A stretch of DNA of 64,000 nucleotides, from contig NZ_JAHVAH010000001.1 of NCBI RefSeq assembly GCF_019264355.1, positions 666,001 to 730,000 of the forward strand. Direction: 5' to 3'. Shown one piece after another: positions 43,415-51,893 of the stretch; position 1 is the stretch's first letter, and each line of letters begins with the position of its first letter. Source of the stretch: Sphingomicrobium clamense. GTDB lineage: Bacteria; Pseudomonadota; Alphaproteobacteria; Sphingomonadales; Sphingomonadaceae. Below the pieces are notes generated by a model. It made no database searches and was not told the origin of the DNA. It saw only the letters and a program-made list of their open reading frames with translations. Position numbers and translations under genes: made by a program.

Positions 43415-43834
43415 ATGCGCCATCGCGTTGGCCATCGCAAACTCAACCGTACCGGCAGCCACCGCACCGCCATGCTTCGCAACATGGCCGCTGCGCTGAT
43501 CAAGCATGAGCAGGTGAAGACCACCGTCGCCAAGGCGAAGGAACTGCGTCCCTACACCGAAAAGCTGATCACGCTGGCGAAGAAGGGCGGGCTGTCGAAC
43601 CGTCGCCTCGCGCACTCGAAGATCATGGACGACGCGCAGCTCCAGAAGCTGTTCGACGTGCTGGCCGAGCGCTACAAGGATCGCAACGGTGGGTACACCC
43701 GCGTCATCAAGGCCGGCATCCGCAAGTCGGACGCTGCGCAGATGGCGGTGATCGAATTCGTCGACCGTGACGAGGATGCCAAGGGGCAGGATTCGGGCCC
43801 GGTCGAGATCATGGAAGAAGAGTTCGAAGGCTAA
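43415..43834 (+). CDS. rplQ: 50S ribosomal protein L17
   Basis: A 139-residue L17: [25 protein letters not shown] at the N-terminus and the conserved body [26 protein letters not shown]. The tail beyond the core is acidic ([23 protein letters not shown]), a length variant common in alphaproteobacteria. AAGGA lies 8 bases before the ATG at 43415. It is the last gene of the operon, and a clear Rho-independent terminator follows. Confidence 0.97.
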   Translation: MRHRVGHRKLNRTGSHRTAMLRNMAAALIKHEQVKTTVAKAKELRPYTEKLITLAKKGGLSNRRLAHSKIMDDAQLQKLFDVLAERYKDRNGGYTRVIKAGIRKSDAAQMAVIEFVDRDEDAKGQDSGPVEIMEEEFEG

Positions 43835-43864
43835 GGCCCAAGCTTCATCCGTGACGTGACATGA

Positions 43865-43897
43865 GGGGTCGGGAGCGTAGAGCTTCCGGCCCCTTTT
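43865..43897 (+). terminator. Rho-independent terminator of the rpsM-rpsK-rpoA-rplQ operon
   Basis: GGGGTCGGGAGC (43865-43876) pairs with GCTTCCGGCCCC (43882-43893) over 12 bp with two G-U pairs and a 5-nt loop, and is followed by TTTT. It lies 31 bases after the rplQ stop. Confidence 0.85.
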
Positions 43898-43905
43898 GCT
43901 TGGGG

Positions 43906-44022
43906 CTAGCCCGAGAAGGCGGCGAGCTGGACCGCGAAGAGGGCAAGGACGGTGCCGTGGACGATGAAGGTCGTGACGGTCGCGGCGGCGAAACCGATGA
44001 AGGGGTTGGGGTCGTGGGTCAT
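43906..44022 (-). CDS. 38-residue putative membrane peptide
   Basis: A short open frame: MTHDPNPFIGFAAATVT, then a hydrophobic stretch to about residue 35, ending FSG. It has one clear membrane helix and a Shine-Dalgarno GGGAG placed 7 bases before the ATG at 44022. Nothing else occupies this stretch, and its TAG lies only a few bases beyond the rplQ terminator. I do not recognise it. A small membrane-tuning or stress protein is possible, and the evidence is the initiation signal plus composition only. Confidence 0.45.
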   Translation of the reverse strand: MTHDPNPFIGFAAATVTTFIVHGTVLALFAVQLAAFSG

Positions 44023-44185
44023 GGTCTTTCTCCCGAGCTGGTAGGGCCGGTGTAGCGCGAGGGCGGGGGGAGAGCTTGAGACGGGGCTGAAATGAATCTG
44101 CGAAGATTCTGAGAAAAGTGAGGAGCGGTTGCGCGAGGGGCGGGGCCGGCTAGGGTGGCAGGCGAACCAACGGGGGAGCGCACCT

Positions 44186-46309
44186 ATGTCCTTGAGCCTG
44201 ATGATCGCGGCGGCGGCGCTGCAGCCTTACGAGGCCGAGATTACGCGTGACCGGTTGGGCATTGCTCATGTGGTGGGGGAGACCGACGCCGATGCGGTGT
44301 TCGGGATGATCTATGCGCAGGCGGAGGACGATTTTCCGCGGATCGAGCGCAATTACCTCGAGAATATGGGGCGGCTGGCGGAGGCCGAGGGGGAGGCTGC
44401 GCTGTGGTCGGATCTGCGCCAGCGGCTGTGGATCGACGAAGCGGATCTTCGGGCGCGGTACGAAGGGAGCCCGGATTGGCTCAAGGCGCTGTGCGAAGCG
44501 TGGGCGGCGGGGCTCAACCAATATCTCGCTGATCATCCGGAGGTGACGCCCAAGGTACTCACCAGGTTCGAGCCGTGGATGCCGCTGGCGTTTAGCGAAG
44601 GGTCGATCGGGGCGGACTATACGCAAGTGCCGCTGGGGCCGTTGAAGGCGCTGTACGGGGACGGGCGCGAGGGCGACAAGGTCGCGGCGCTGGCCAAGCC
44701 TCGCGAGCATCAGGGGTCGAACGGGATCGCGATCGCGCCCAAGCTGACCGAGGACGGGCGCGCGCTGCTGCTCATCAACCCGCACACGACATTGTTCTTC
44801 AGGGACGTGGTGCACATGCAATCGGGCGAGGGGCTGGACGCCTATGGCGCGGTCACCTGGGGGCAGTTCTTCATCTACCAGGGGTTCAACCCGCGGCTGG
44901 GCTGGATGCACACGACCAGCGGGCTCGATAATGTCGACTTCTTCGCCGAGCATTTCGTGTCGGACGAAGAGGGCGGGCTTGCCTATCGCTATGGCGACGA
45001 GGTGCGGCCGATCACGGTCAGGCCAGTCGACATCAAGGTGAAGACGGATGCGGGGATGGAGCTGCGGCGCTTTGCGACGCTGGCGACGCATCACGGACCG
45101 GTAACCCGGTTCGAGGATGGCAAGTTCGTCGCGACCTCGCTGATGCTGCGGCCGGTCAAGGCGCTCGAGCAGAGCTTCCTTCGGACCAAGGCGCGCAACC
45201 TCGACGAGTATATCGCGGTGTCGGAGCGCAGGGCCAACAGCTCGAACAACACGATCCTGGCGACCGCCGACGGGCAGATCGCGATGCTGCTGCCGCAATA
45301 TCTGCCGATGAAGGATGGTGGGTATGACCATCATGAAGTCGTCGACGGCAGCGACCCCGACACCGACCTAGGCCCTGACCGGCCGTTCGACGAGTTGCCC
45401 AACGTGATCGATCCGGCGAGCGGCTATGTCTTCAACGTCAATGACGAGCCATGGGCGGCGGCGGGTCCGGGGACCCTCGACCCAGCCGAGTGGCCCGACG
45501 ACGTCGACCGCTTCGGCTGGAACCCGCGCACGAGCCATGCGCTGCAGCTGCTCGAAGGGTCGAGCGGCTGGTCGATGCAGGCGCTGCGCGATGCGGCCTA
45601 CAGCCCGATGCAGCCCGCCTTCGATAAGCTGATCATGCCGCTAGTGGAGGCGTGGGAGCGGCTCGAAGATGGAGAGACCAAGCAGGCGCTGGAAGCGCCG
45701 GTCGTCGCGCTGGAGGCGTGGGATCATCGCTGGGACGCCGACAATGATGTCCAGCTGCTCGCGCTTACCTATCTCAATGAGATGACCGACCGGTCGCGCC
45801 GCGAGGCACCCGGCCGCTACGGCTACGAAGCCTCGCATGCATGGTTTGACGAGGCCGATGACGAGACGCGGCTCGAGGAGTTGCGCTCGGCGATCGCGCG
45901 AGTCACGCGCGACTGGGGCGACTGGGGCGTGCGGTGGGGCGATGTGAACGTCTACCAGCGCATCGACGGGGCGATCGAGCAGGATTTCGACGACGACAAG
46001 CCCGCGATTGCCGTGCCGTTCACGCCCGGATCGACGGGCAGCCTTGCCAGCGCCAACACCACCACGCCTGCGGGTGAGAAGCGGCGCTATAACCGTCACG
46101 GCAACAGTTTCGTCGCGGTGGTGGCGTTTGGCGACGAGGGACCCGAGGCGTGGATGGTGACCGCAGGCGGAATCTCAAACGACCCTGCCTCGCCGCACTT
46201 CGACGACCAGGCCGACAATCATGTCGAGGGCAATTTGCAGAAGGTGCCACTGACCGGCGAGCAGATCGCGGCGGAGGCAACGGCCAGCTATCGCGTGTCG
46301 AGCGACTAG
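44186..46309 (+). CDS. Penicillin acylase-family Ntn hydrolase (possible acyl-homoserine lactone acylase-like)
   Basis: A 707-residue N-terminal nucleophile hydrolase. The precursor would be cut before S178 (QGSNG), which becomes the catalytic N-terminal Ser of the beta chain; the downstream His/Asn pattern (NPHTTL, and NSSNNTILATADG) fits. The N-terminal ~20 residues are hydrophobic enough for export. Family members hydrolyse penicillins, acyl-homoserine lactones or other N-acyl amides, and a quorum-quenching role is possible but not proven. GGGGGAG precedes the ATG at 44186. It overlaps by 4 bp the convergent next gene. Confidence 0.88.
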   Translation: MSLSLMIAAAALQPYEAEITRDRLGIAHVVGETDADAVFGMIYAQAEDDFPRIERNYLENMGRLAEAEGEAALWSDLRQRLWIDEADLRARYEGSPDWLKALCEAWAAGLNQYLADHPEVTPKVLTRFEPWMPLAFSEGSIGADYTQVPLGPLKALYGDGREGDKVAALAKPREHQGSNGIAIAPKLTEDGRALLLINPHTTLFFRDVVHMQSGEGLDAYGAVTWGQFFIYQGFNPRLGWMHTTSGLDNVDFFAEHFVSDEEGGLAYRYGDEVRPITVRPVDIKVKTDAGMELRRFATLATHHGPVTRFEDGKFVATSLMLRPVKALEQSFLRTKARNLDEYIAVSERRANSSNNTILATADGQIAMLLPQYLPMKDGGYDHHEVVDGSDPDTDLGPDRPFDELPNVIDPASGYVFNVNDEPWAAAGPGTLDPAEWPDDVDRFGWNPRTSHALQLLEGSSGWSMQALRDAAYSPMQPAFDKLIMPLVEAWERLEDGETKQALEAPVVALEAWDHRWDADNDVQLLALTYLNEMTDRSRREAPGRYGYEASHAWFDEADDETRLEELRSAIARVTRDWGDWGVRWGDVNVYQRIDGAIEQDFDDDKPAIAVPFTPGSTGSLASANTTTPAGEKRRYNRHGNSFVAVVAFGDEGPEAWMVTAGGISNDPASPHFDDQADNHVEGNLQKVPLTGEQIAAEATASYRVSSD

Positions 46310-46965
46310 CGGTCGCAGTTGGGCAGCAGGCGCTGCGCGAACATCGGGCTGTCGACGCCCAATTCGGTGCCGTCATCCTTGGCGACGAGATAAGTGACCG
46401 GGTTGCCGTCGCCCAGTTTCATCGCGACCTGCCACGCGGCGCGCGGGCCGTCGAGCGTGTCGACTTCGTCTTCGCCGATGACCGCGACCTCGAACCGAGT
46501 GATACCGCGATCGTAATGGTAAGCGGGCAGGGTGTAGCCGGCGCCACGTTCGAGCGGCATGGCGCGCATCAGCGGACCCCAGATGTTGGCATCGAGCAGC
46601 GGCTCGTCGGTCGCGATTTCATCGACCGCCTGCGTCTCGCCATAGACGGTGCGCTCGATACGGCTGCCCTTATAGGCGAGGTCGACGTGAAGCTCTCCGT
46701 TGCGATAGTTGCGGAAGTGCCAGGGGCGAAGCGTGCGGGCATCGAGCACTGCGACGTCGACCATCTCGAAATTGCGTGCGGGCAGCGACTGGCGGATGGT
46801 GACATTCCAATAGTCGCGGCCCTGATAGCTGACCGGCTCGATCCGCTGCATCACAGTGCCGATGCGCTCGCCCTGTCGCTCGATCGCGAAGCATTGTTCG
46901 CCCGCCTCCCACAGGGTGCCGTTGAGGATGCCGGGAAGGGTGGCGGCCAAAGCCAGGCTGATCAT
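46306..46965 (-). CDS. Exported protein of unknown function
   Basis: A 219-residue protein with a short hydrophobic N-terminus (MISLALAATLPGILNG) that could be a signal peptide. The body is beta-rich (ERIGTVMQRIEPVSYQGRDYWNVTIRQ) with no catalytic motif, similar in general character to DUF3108-type periplasmic proteins but not assigned. It is convergent with the acylase gene (4-bp overlap), so they do not share a transcript. The start at 46965 is the last ATG before the conserved-looking body; a frame back to 47007 has no signal-peptide sense. Confidence 0.7.
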   Translation of the reverse strand: MISLALAATLPGILNGTLWEAGEQCFAIERQGERIGTVMQRIEPVSYQGRDYWNVTIRQSLPARNFEMVDVAVLDARTLRPWHFRNYRNGELHVDLAYKGSRIERTVYGETQAVDEIATDEPLLDANIWGPLMRAMPLERGAGYTLPAYHYDRGITRFEVAVIGEDEVDTLDGPRAAWQVAMKLGDGNPVTYLVAKDDGTELGVDSPMFAQRLLPNCDR

Positions 46966-47051
46966 CGTTGGTCTCCAATCTGGTGCAAGGTCATTGGAGA
47001 CCAGCAAGCGCGCGGGTCACGGCAGGATCGACGAGCGGGCGGGTGGTTCGA

Positions 47052-47480
47052 TCAAGTGGCGCGGGCGATCAGCGTCGGCCATTCGCCGATCATGGCCGCG
47101 AATTTCTCCTGGTCGATGGCATCGACCTCGGCGCGGGCGGCGTTGGTGAGCGGGGTAAAGGTGTAGGCGACGGTGACCGCGCTGCCCTCGCCGTCGGGCT
47201 CGACGGTCACTTCGACCACGTCGAAACTCGCGGCGGGCATGACGCGGGCGTAGCGCACGGAGCGCGGCGGCTCCCAGTCCATGCACATCCACAAGGTGCG
47301 CGTCCCACCTTCGCCGGTCTGCCAAACCGTGCCTTTCGCGGTCGTCTCGGGACGCTCGGCATGGAGGAAAGTGGGGTTCCAGCCTTCGACCCACGCCCGT
47401 TCGCCCTCTGCCGTGAACAGCGGAAAGGCCTCTTTGGGTGGCAAGTCGAGCGTGAAACGGTGGGACAGGGTTTTCTGCAT
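47052..47480 (-). CDS. SRPBCC superfamily (START/Bet v1-like) protein
   Basis: A 142-residue lipid/ligand-binding domain: MQKTLSHRFTLDLPPKEAFPLFTAEGERAWVEGWNPTFLH and the alternating-strand pattern to TVEPDGEGSAVTVAYTFTPLT, ending in a C-terminal helix (EKFAAMIGEWPTLIARA). Such proteins bind hydrophobic ligands or act as AHSA1-like domains. No catalytic residue identifies a reaction. It lies 86 bp from the exported protein gene on the same strand. Confidence 0.82.
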   Translation of the reverse strand: MQKTLSHRFTLDLPPKEAFPLFTAEGERAWVEGWNPTFLHAERPETTAKGTVWQTGEGGTRTLWMCMDWEPPRSVRYARVMPAASFDVVEVTVEPDGEGSAVTVAYTFTPLTNAARAEVDAIDQEKFAAMIGEWPTLIARAT

Positions 47481-47657
47481 GGCGCAGGCCTAAGGCGCGT
47501 GCGCGGTGCTGCCAAGGGGCGGGCGGGGGATGCGTTGGACATCCCCACGCGGTGCACAGGGGCGTGATCCGCGCTTGCCCAAGGGGACGATAGCGCAGGC
47601 GGCCTAGCAAAATCAGCGGCTTAGCGGACAGCTGTTCCGAATCGAGACGCGCAAGCC

Positions 47658-47795
47658 TTATTGTTTGGCAGCGGCGACCGTGATCGGCACGCCGGTGGTG
47701 TCGGCGCGGATCGGCGCGTGGGTGATGAGAACGTGGGTGCCGGGCTCGATGGCACCGCGCAGGCGGTCCGCAGGGGCGGCGGCTTCTATGCGAAT
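47658..47795 (-). pseudogene. Possible remnant of an L,D-transpeptidase-like gene (C-terminal fragment)
   Basis: Read on the minus strand this gives about 45 codons ending at TAA: IEAAAPADRLRGAIEPG, THVLITHAPIRADTT and GVPITVAAAK are the readable parts. Third-position G/C is high and the sense resembles the end of sphingomonad L,D-transpeptidases (a PGT-x-[VL]-[VL]-x-T turn), but upstream the frame enters A+T-rich sequence with poor coding bias and no start. The family link is memory of motif style, not a search result. Confidence 0.35.
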
Positions 47796-47844
47796 GAAAT
47801 CATCAGTCGGCAAACGCGATACGGCACAAAGTGGCGGTCCAAAA

Positions 47845-47867
47845 GTTACATAGCGTAGCGATGTAAC
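47845..47867 (+). promoter_or_regulatory. Perfect inverted repeat upstream of the histidine kinase
   Basis: GTTACAT (47845-47851) and ATGTAAC (47861-47867) are perfect reverse complements around the 9-nt spacer AGCGTAGCG. The right arm is immediately followed by ATG (47868) of a five-codon frame that ends at the kinase start. It could be an operator or an RNA hairpin affecting initiation. Confidence 0.45.
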
Positions 47868-47881
47868 ATGGGGGCTTTCGA

Positions 47882-50392
47882 GTGAACGAAGTGAGTAGTG
47901 TTGAAGAGGCGGCCGTCAGCGCGCGACAAATTTCGACCTGGTTCAATCACGCGCCCGGGTTCATGGCCGTGCTGCATGGACCCGACCATGTCTTCGACGT
48001 CGCGAATCCCGCCTATCTCGACTTGATCGGACATCGGGACGTGATCGGGAAGCCGATGTCCGACGTGGCGCCGGAGGCGGTCGAGCAAGGCTTTGTTGAC
48101 ATCCTCGATGAGGTTTTCAGGACCGGTAAGCCCTATGTCGGTCACTCGGTGGAAGCGAAGCTCGAAGGCCGCAGCAGCCCGATATTCGTCGACTTCGTCA
48201 ATCAGCCCATTTTCGATCAGGATGGGAACGTCACTGGCATTTTCATCCAGGGTGCCGATGTCACCGAGCGCGCGCGGGCCGAGCGATTACGGGCGGCCCA
48301 AGGCAAGATGCTCGAGGCCGCATTCCAGGATAAAAGCCTTCCCGAGCTGCTCGACATGTTGATGCGGACTGTCGAGGAGGAAACCCAGACCGACATGCTC
48401 GGCTCCATCCTCCTTCTCGACCGTGAGGGTAGACGCTTGCTCCATGGCGCCGCGCCTAGCTTGCCCGACGCCTATAACGACGCGATTGACGGGATCGAAA
48501 TAGGCCCCGATGCCGGGTCGTGCGGAACAGCTGCATATTCGCGCGAAGCGGTTTTCGTCAGTGACGTCGAAAGAGACCCGAAGTGGGCGGACTTCAAGGA
48601 TCTGGCCCTCGAGCATGGCTTGCGCGCCTGCTGGTCCATCCCGATCATTTCATCGAGCGGAGCCGTTCTCGGGACGTTTGCCATGTATTATCGTGAACCG
48701 CGCGAACCGAGTGAAGCCGACATCGAAATGGTCGACTTCGTCATACGGACCGCGGCAGTGATCATCGAGCGCAAACGGGCCGAGGTCGAACTTGAAGAAG
48801 AGCGTCGCACACTCGAGACTCTCAACAAGACCGGCGAAGTAATCGCCGCCGAGCTCGATCTGGAGCAGGTCGTCGAACAGGTCACGGACGCCGGCGTCAA
48901 GTTGACGGGCGCAGCGTTCGGAGCCTTCTTTTACAACACTCACGATGAGGATGGGGCTAGCTACATGCTCTACACCTTATCGGGCGTAGAGCGCGCGGCG
49001 TTCGAGAAGTTTCCAATGCCGCGCAAAACGGAGATTTTTGCGCCGACATTTGACGGGACGGGTGTTCTGCGTTCCGACGACATCGCCACCGATCCCCGAT
49101 ATGGCCATAACAAGCCCTATAAAGGAATGCCCGAAGGCCATTTGCCGGTGACCAGCTATCTTGCCGTGCCGGTCAAGTCGCGATCGGGTGAAGTGATCGG
49201 TGGGCTATTCTTCGGGCACCCCGACAAGGCCCAATTCACGGACAGACACGAGGAGCTTGTTGTCGGTATCGCTGCACAGGCGTCGATCGCGATAGACAAT
49301 GCTCGGCTGTATCGTGCAGCGAAAACCGAAATCAAGGAACGCAGGCAGACCGAAGAGGCGCTACGTGACATCAGTCGGCGATTCGACGCGGTGCTCAATA
49401 ACACGCGCATGGCGGTGTTCCTGATGGATGAGAAGCAGCAGTGCGTCTACGCCAATGCCGCTGCAGAAGACCTGACCGGCTATTCCTTCGAGGCCATGCA
49501 GGGCAAAACGCTTCACGACGTGATCCATCATACCCGACCCGATGGTTCGCACTATCCGCTCGAAGAATGTCCGATCGACCGAGCCTTTCCCGAAAATGCG
49601 CAAACCGAAGGCGAGGAAGTCTTCATCCATCGCGACGGAAGCTTCTATCCAGTCCACTTCACCGCTTCGCCGATCCGTGACGAGGCTTCCAACACCATCG
49701 GCACGATCATCGAGGCGCGAAATATTTCCGAGGAACAGGAACGCGCCGAGGAACTCGCCGAAGCACTGAAGGTCAAGGACATTCTGCTTCATGAGGTGAA
49801 CCACCGCGTTAAGAACAGCCTCCAGGTGGTCACGTCCCTGTTGACGCTGCAGGCCCGCAAGGCGGACGATGGCGATTTGCGCAAGAGTTTGCAGGAAGCG
49901 CGCAACCGTGTCGCGGTCATTGCGGCGATGCACCAGCGGCTTTACGCCACGAGCGATCATGACCGCGTCGATTTCGGCGATTATCTGGGCGATCTCGCCG
50001 ACGAAGCAATGCAGTCGATGGGGTCGAGCGATCGGGTCCGCCTCAAGACCAATATCGATCGCGGTATCGTCATGGATCTGAGCCAGGCGGTGCCGCTAGC
50101 ACTCGTCGTGAGTGAACTGATCACAAACGCAATAAAATATGCCTACCCGTCGGAGCTGGAAGGCGATGTCTATGTCGGGCTCGATCATGCCGATGACCAC
50201 GTCAAGATCTGCATTGCCGATGACGGTATCGGCCTGCCCGACGGATTCGACCCCGCAAGATCGGATGGCCTCGGCATGCGTATCGTCACGTCGCTCCTGC
50301 GCCAGGTGCGCGGCGAATTGACCGTCGAGCAGCGCGAAAGAGGCGCGCAATTCGAAATCGTTGTTCCAATCAAAGCCAAGGAGGTCGCGTGA
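47882..50392 (+). CDS. PAS/GAF multi-sensor histidine kinase, HisKA_2 type
   Basis: An 836-residue soluble kinase with no membrane helix. Order: PAS (about 20-140), GAF (about 145-300), a second GAF (about 315-470), PAS (about 500-620), then a HisKA_2 phosphoacceptor in LLHEVNHRVKNSLQVV (H641) and an HATPase domain (SELITNAIKYAYP, DDGIGLPDG, GLGMRIV). This family often works in light or general stress response signalling. Start: GTG at 47882. A five-codon frame (47868-47885) ends across it. The response regulator follows with a 4-bp overlap, forming a matched pair. Confidence 0.88.
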   Translation: MNEVSSVEEAAVSARQISTWFNHAPGFMAVLHGPDHVFDVANPAYLDLIGHRDVIGKPMSDVAPEAVEQGFVDILDEVFRTGKPYVGHSVEAKLEGRSSPIFVDFVNQPIFDQDGNVTGIFIQGADVTERARAERLRAAQGKMLEAAFQDKSLPELLDMLMRTVEEETQTDMLGSILLLDREGRRLLHGAAPSLPDAYNDAIDGIEIGPDAGSCGTAAYSREAVFVSDVERDPKWADFKDLALEHGLRACWSIPIISSSGAVLGTFAMYYREPREPSEADIEMVDFVIRTAAVIIERKRAEVELEEERRTLETLNKTGEVIAAELDLEQVVEQVTDAGVKLTGAAFGAFFYNTHDEDGASYMLYTLSGVERAAFEKFPMPRKTEIFAPTFDGTGVLRSDDIATDPRYGHNKPYKGMPEGHLPVTSYLAVPVKSRSGEVIGGLFFGHPDKAQFTDRHEELVVGIAAQASIAIDNARLYRAAKTEIKERRQTEEALRDISRRFDAVLNNTRMAVFLMDEKQQCVYANAAAEDLTGYSFEAMQGKTLHDVIHHTRPDGSHYPLEECPIDRAFPENAQTEGEEVFIHRDGSFYPVHFTASPIRDEASNTIGTIIEARNISEEQERAEELAEALKVKDILLHEVNHRVKNSLQVVTSLLTLQARKADDGDLRKSLQEARNRVAVIAAMHQRLYATSDHDRVDFGDYLGDLADEAMQSMGSSDRVRLKTNIDRGIVMDLSQAVPLALVVSELITNAIKYAYPSELEGDVYVGLDHADDHVKICIADDGIGLPDGFDPARSDGLGMRIVTSLLRQVRGELTVEQRERGAQFEIVVPIKAKEVA

Positions 50393-50820
50393 CTGACCGC
50401 GACACAGAACTGAACATCCGCGACGGTCTGGAAGTGCTCGTCGTCGAAGACGAAGCATTGGTCGCGATGGAAATCGAATTCATGCTCGAGGAGGCGGGCC
50501 ATGAAGCGATCGCCAGCGCAGACGACCTTGAATCGACGCTCTCGGCAATTGAAAACTGTGAACCCGACCTTGCGCTGGTCGATATCCAGTTGGCCTTTGG
50601 CGACAGCGGCCTCGATGTCGCGAAAAAACTGCACGAACGCGGAATTCCCGTCCTGTTCGCGACAGGGAATTGTCCGGGCGAACAAGGTCGTCCGTTGGCG
50701 CTTGGCTGCCTTCACAAACCGATCGTCGATCGGACCCTTCGTGCTGCGCTGGCGGCCGCGAAGGAAAAGCTGGCAGGACGAGAAGTCCCCCCGCTCCCTT
50801 CATCTGTCCATTTCTATTAG
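50389..50820 (+). CDS. Response regulator receiver protein (single domain)
   Basis: A 143-residue receiver. The acidic pair ED at 20-21 (VVEDEALVAME), phosphoacceptor D65 (LALVDIQLAFGDSG) and Lys of HKPI are intact. There is no output domain, so it acts through protein contacts, as Spo0F- or PhyR-type partners of HWE/HisKA_2 kinases do. Its GTG start (with GGAGG about 3-8 bases upstream) overlaps the kinase TGA by 4 bp, and phosphotransfer from that kinase is the natural reading. Confidence 0.9.
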   Translation: MTDRDTELNIRDGLEVLVVEDEALVAMEIEFMLEEAGHEAIASADDLESTLSAIENCEPDLALVDIQLAFGDSGLDVAKKLHERGIPVLFATGNCPGEQGRPLALGCLHKPIVDRTLRAALAAAKEKLAGREVPPLPSSVHFY

Positions 50821-50846
50821 CTAGGCCTAACAGACCCTCGCCGGCG

Positions 50847-51893
50847 TCAGATAATGGCGAGGTGTGCGTTGTCGAAGTCGTGGGCGTAGTCGGACATGAT
50901 CGCGACCTTGCGCTCGAGCGCTTCGATGATGGGGACCGAGAAATCCTCGCCCGCCATGCGCGAGCAGGTGACGAGGTTGCCGGGCGAGAAGACGTTCACC
51001 TCGAGGATCTTGTCGCCGACGATGTCGATGCCGACGAGGAACATGCCATCGGCGATGAGCTTGGGACGGATGACCTCGGCGACGCGCAGTTCCTTGTCGG
51101 TGACTTCGGTCGCGACCGCCTTGCCGCCGGCATGGATGTTGGAGCGGATGTCGTCCTTGGCCTGTTCGCGGCGCAGCGCGGCATATTTGCCGTTCACCTT
51201 GAGCGGGTGGCCATTCATGATGAACAGCCGGATGTCGCCCTTCTTGGCGGCGGGGACATATTCCTGCGCGATGACGTAGCCGTCGCGGCAGATGCTCTCG
51301 ATCATCTGGTTGAGGTTGGTCTTGTTGTCCTTCGACAGTTTGAAGACGCCCGAGCCGCCCGAGCCCTGGAGCGGTTTGAGGATGATCTCGTTCTTATGCT
51401 TCTTGGCGAAGGCCTTCACGTCCTTGTCGTGGCGCGTGATGATCGTGTCGGCGCGCACCTCGCGCGGGAAGGACTGAAAATAGAGCTTGTTGGTGCCGCG
51501 GCTGAGGCTGTCGGGATCGTTGACGACGAGCACGCCGCGCTTGACGCATTCGCGTCCCCACAAAATGCCCGCCTCGGCCGCCCACGGCTTGTCCTGCGCG
51601 TCGTTGGCGGGATCGTTGCGCAGCATGAGCACGTCGATATCCTTGACGTCGATCATCTCCTGCGAACATTTCTTCGAGCGCAGTAGCTTGAAGAAGGCGC
51701 CGTGATCCTTCGACTTGCCACCGGGCACGCAGCGGGCGTGCACGGTGAGGCTGTCGTCGGCATTCAGGAGGAAATCGTTGGGGGTGACGTAGAGGACGTC
51801 ATGCCCGCGCTGGCGCGCCTGCCACGCGAGGAAGGTGGTCGCGTAGTTGGGATATTCGGAGGCGAGGTCGTTGACGAAAAAGGCAATCTTCAT
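50847..51893 (-). CDS. ATP-grasp ligase, glutathione synthetase-like
   Basis: A 348-residue ATP-grasp enzyme. The glutathione-synthetase pattern shows in IVNDPDSLSRGTNKLYFQSFP-like KLY, EIILKPLQGSGGSGVFKL (grasp loop), and the metal-binding end VGIDIVGDKILEVNVFSPGN. The N-terminal Rossmann part starts MKIAFFVNDLASEYPNYATTF. It is not the GshB used for housekeeping glutathione synthesis in the usual neighbourhood: it is the last gene of a three-gene unit with a DUF1704 peptidase and an N-formylglutamate amidohydrolase-like gene, so a peptide- or amino-acid-ligating role is more likely. Overlap with DUF1704 is 4 bp. Confidence 0.85.
   Translation of the reverse strand: MKIAFFVNDLASEYPNYATTFLAWQARQRGHDVLYVTPNDFLLNADDSLTVHARCVPGGKSKDHGAFFKLLRSKKCSQEMIDVKDIDVLMLRNDPANDAQDKPWAAEAGILWGRECVKRGVLVVNDPDSLSRGTNKLYFQSFPREVRADTIITRHDKDVKAFAKKHKNEIILKPLQGSGGSGVFKLSKDNKTNLNQMIESICRDGYVIAQEYVPAAKKGDIRLFIMNGHPLKVNGKYAALRREQAKDDIRSNIHAGGKAVATEVTDKELRVAEVIRPKLIADGMFLVGIDIVGDKILEVNVFSPGNLVTCSRMAGEDFSVPIIEALERKVAIMSDYAHDFDNAHLAII

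Larger units (their letters stand above)
47481..47881. other. 401-bp gap between the SRPBCC and histidine-kinase genes
   Basis: No complete gene is supported. The left part has a 7-bp hairpin GGGGATG/CATCCCC (47526-47532 and 47540-47546) of no clear role, and a minus-strand gene remnant (47658-47795) is described separately. The right part, next to the kinase, is visibly richer in A+T and ends in a palindrome and a five-codon frame that overlaps the kinase start. Confidence 0.5.

Noticed and set aside
44094..44109. GAATCT-GCGA-AGATTC stem-loop before the acylase gene
   Set aside because: Six base pairs, more than 70 bases from the start codon, with no link to the Shine-Dalgarno and nothing to distinguish it from chance.
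47526..47546. GGGGATG/CATCCCC hairpin as the terminator of a neighbouring gene
   Set aside because: Only upstream of the SRPBCC start on that strand and without a U-tract; no gene on the plus strand ends before it.
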